From NCBI GenBank assembly GCA_964428355.1, contig CAYRYU010000074.1, forward strand, positions 1-35,936: 35,936 nt of DNA, in the 5' to 3' direction. Below the pieces are notes generated by a model. The model had not been told where the DNA came from and did no database searches. It saw only the letters and a list, made by a program, of their open reading frames with translations. Positions 35,485 through 35,936 of the stretch are shown piece by piece; position 1 is the first letter of the stretch, and each line of letters opens with the position of its first letter. The DNA is from CAYRYU01 sp964428355 (GTDB taxonomy: Bacteria; Muiribacteriota; Ozemobacteria; Ozemobacterales; Ozemobacteraceae). Position numbers and translations under genes: made by a program.

Positions 35485-35936
35485 TTGTCCGGAGCGGATG
35501 AGATTTCTTCCCCGAAAGAATTCCACCCCAACCCCCCGGGTGGTTCTGAGACCCGGAAAAAATTCTGGTTCTACCTTGCCTTTACAGGGCTTGCTGCCTT
35601 TTTTGCGGAAGCAGCAGGCGGAAACATGCCCTTCGCCCTCATAAACCCGCTGATCTATGTGGCGTATGGAATCCCATTCGTTCTTTTCATCGATGATCTT
35701 CTGCGTTACGGTGAAGATCGCTTCCACCCCTGGTATCTCTCAGGATGGCTGGTCGGCTGGGTGACGGAAGCCTACGTGGCAAAGGTGGTCTTTTTCGGGT
35801 GGTCTGCCCAGAATATTCCATGGAACGGTTTTGCGGTCGGTCCCATCCTGATTGTCGTATTCTTCTACCATCCATGGATCACCTTCATTCTTCCGGCATA
35901 CGTTGCCCGGCGATTGCTCGATTTTCCATTCCCGCT
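35485..35936 (+). CDS. Polytopic membrane protein, 5' part (runs off the window)
   Basis: At least 150 codons from TTG 35485, with GGAGG 7 nt upstream. After a polar 30-residue N-terminus come hydrophobic segments: KFWFYLAFTGLAAFFAEA, FALINPLIYVAYGIPFVLFI, WYLSGWLVGWVTEAYVAKVV, and FAVGPILIVVFFYHPWITFI. This gives at least four transmembrane helices with short, Trp-rich loops (IPWNGFAVGP). It is still open at the window end. No family recognised; the repeated aromatic/charged pattern (RYGEDRFHPWYL) hints at an integral membrane enzyme or archaeosortase-like context, but that is not supported further. Confidence 0.75.
   Translation, partial: MSGADEISSPKEFHPNPPGGSETRKKFWFYLAFTGLAAFFAEAAGGNMPFALINPLIYVAYGIPFVLFIDDLLRYGEDRFHPWYLSGWLVGWVTEAYVAKVVFFGWSAQNIPWNGFAVGPILIVVFFYHPWITFILPAYVARRLLDFPFP

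Overview
The window looks like chromosomal DNA of an uncultured Gram-negative-type bacterium. It is GC-rich, uses ATG, GTG and TTG starts behind strong GGAGG-type ribosome sites, and encodes many Sec-exported proteins, HtrA-like envelope proteases, a Flp-type pilin and an anaerobic indolepyruvate:ferredoxin oxidoreductase. This mix, with giant WD40/TPR signalling ATPases, would suit a deep-branching anaerobe such as Candidatus Riflebacteria or a deltaproteobacterium-like lineage. That placement is a guess, because no rRNA or tRNA gene is visible. TAG is used as a true stop in several intact genes.

Left part (1-16.6 kb), ordinary and accessory genes. A minus-strand run holds iorA-iorB (4-nt overlap) and an exported alpha/beta hydrolase. 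A beta-propeller-like protein lies upstream of it. Plus-strand genes at 5-8.7 kb encode an active HtrA-type serine protease with two PDZ domains, followed by a larger protein that looks like a degenerate (pseudo-)protease with PDZ domains. A minus-strand pair of secreted proteins (one DUF4105-like) stands divergent to an M23 peptidase. Next is an AbiEi-antitoxin-like/TPR regulator whose frame continues past one TAG into a winged-helix segment, so it looks like one gene split by an in-frame amber codon.

Centre and right (17.0-34.3 kb), the most interesting part. A divergent mini-locus (a 24-residue membrane peptide overlapping a 114-residue protein) faces a plus-strand operon of about 16.5 kb. 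The operon encodes a CHASE2-GAF-GGDEF diguanylate cyclase, a 24-codon bridging ORF, and three consecutive large NTPases. Each NTPase carries an N-terminal domain with the HEPN ribonuclease signature R-N-x3-H. The first is an AAA_16-type ATPase with TPRs. The second is a short zinc-ribbon/HEPN/STAND protein with no sensor domain. The third is a 2162-residue zinc-ribbon/HEPN/STAND protein with 14 WD40 repeats (enough for two seven-bladed propellers) bracketed by two more zinc ribbons, and a TPR tail. A coiled-coil membrane-anchored protein closes the operon. Most junctions overlap by 1-4 nt. I infer an NLR-like surveillance or stress (possibly anti-phage) system linked to c-di-GMP signalling.

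Right end (34.3-35.9 kb), a scrambled area: a truncated formylglycine-generating-enzyme-like gene, a Flp-type pilin with a well-matched sigma-54 promoter on the minus strand, and the 5' part of a polytopic membrane protein running off the window.
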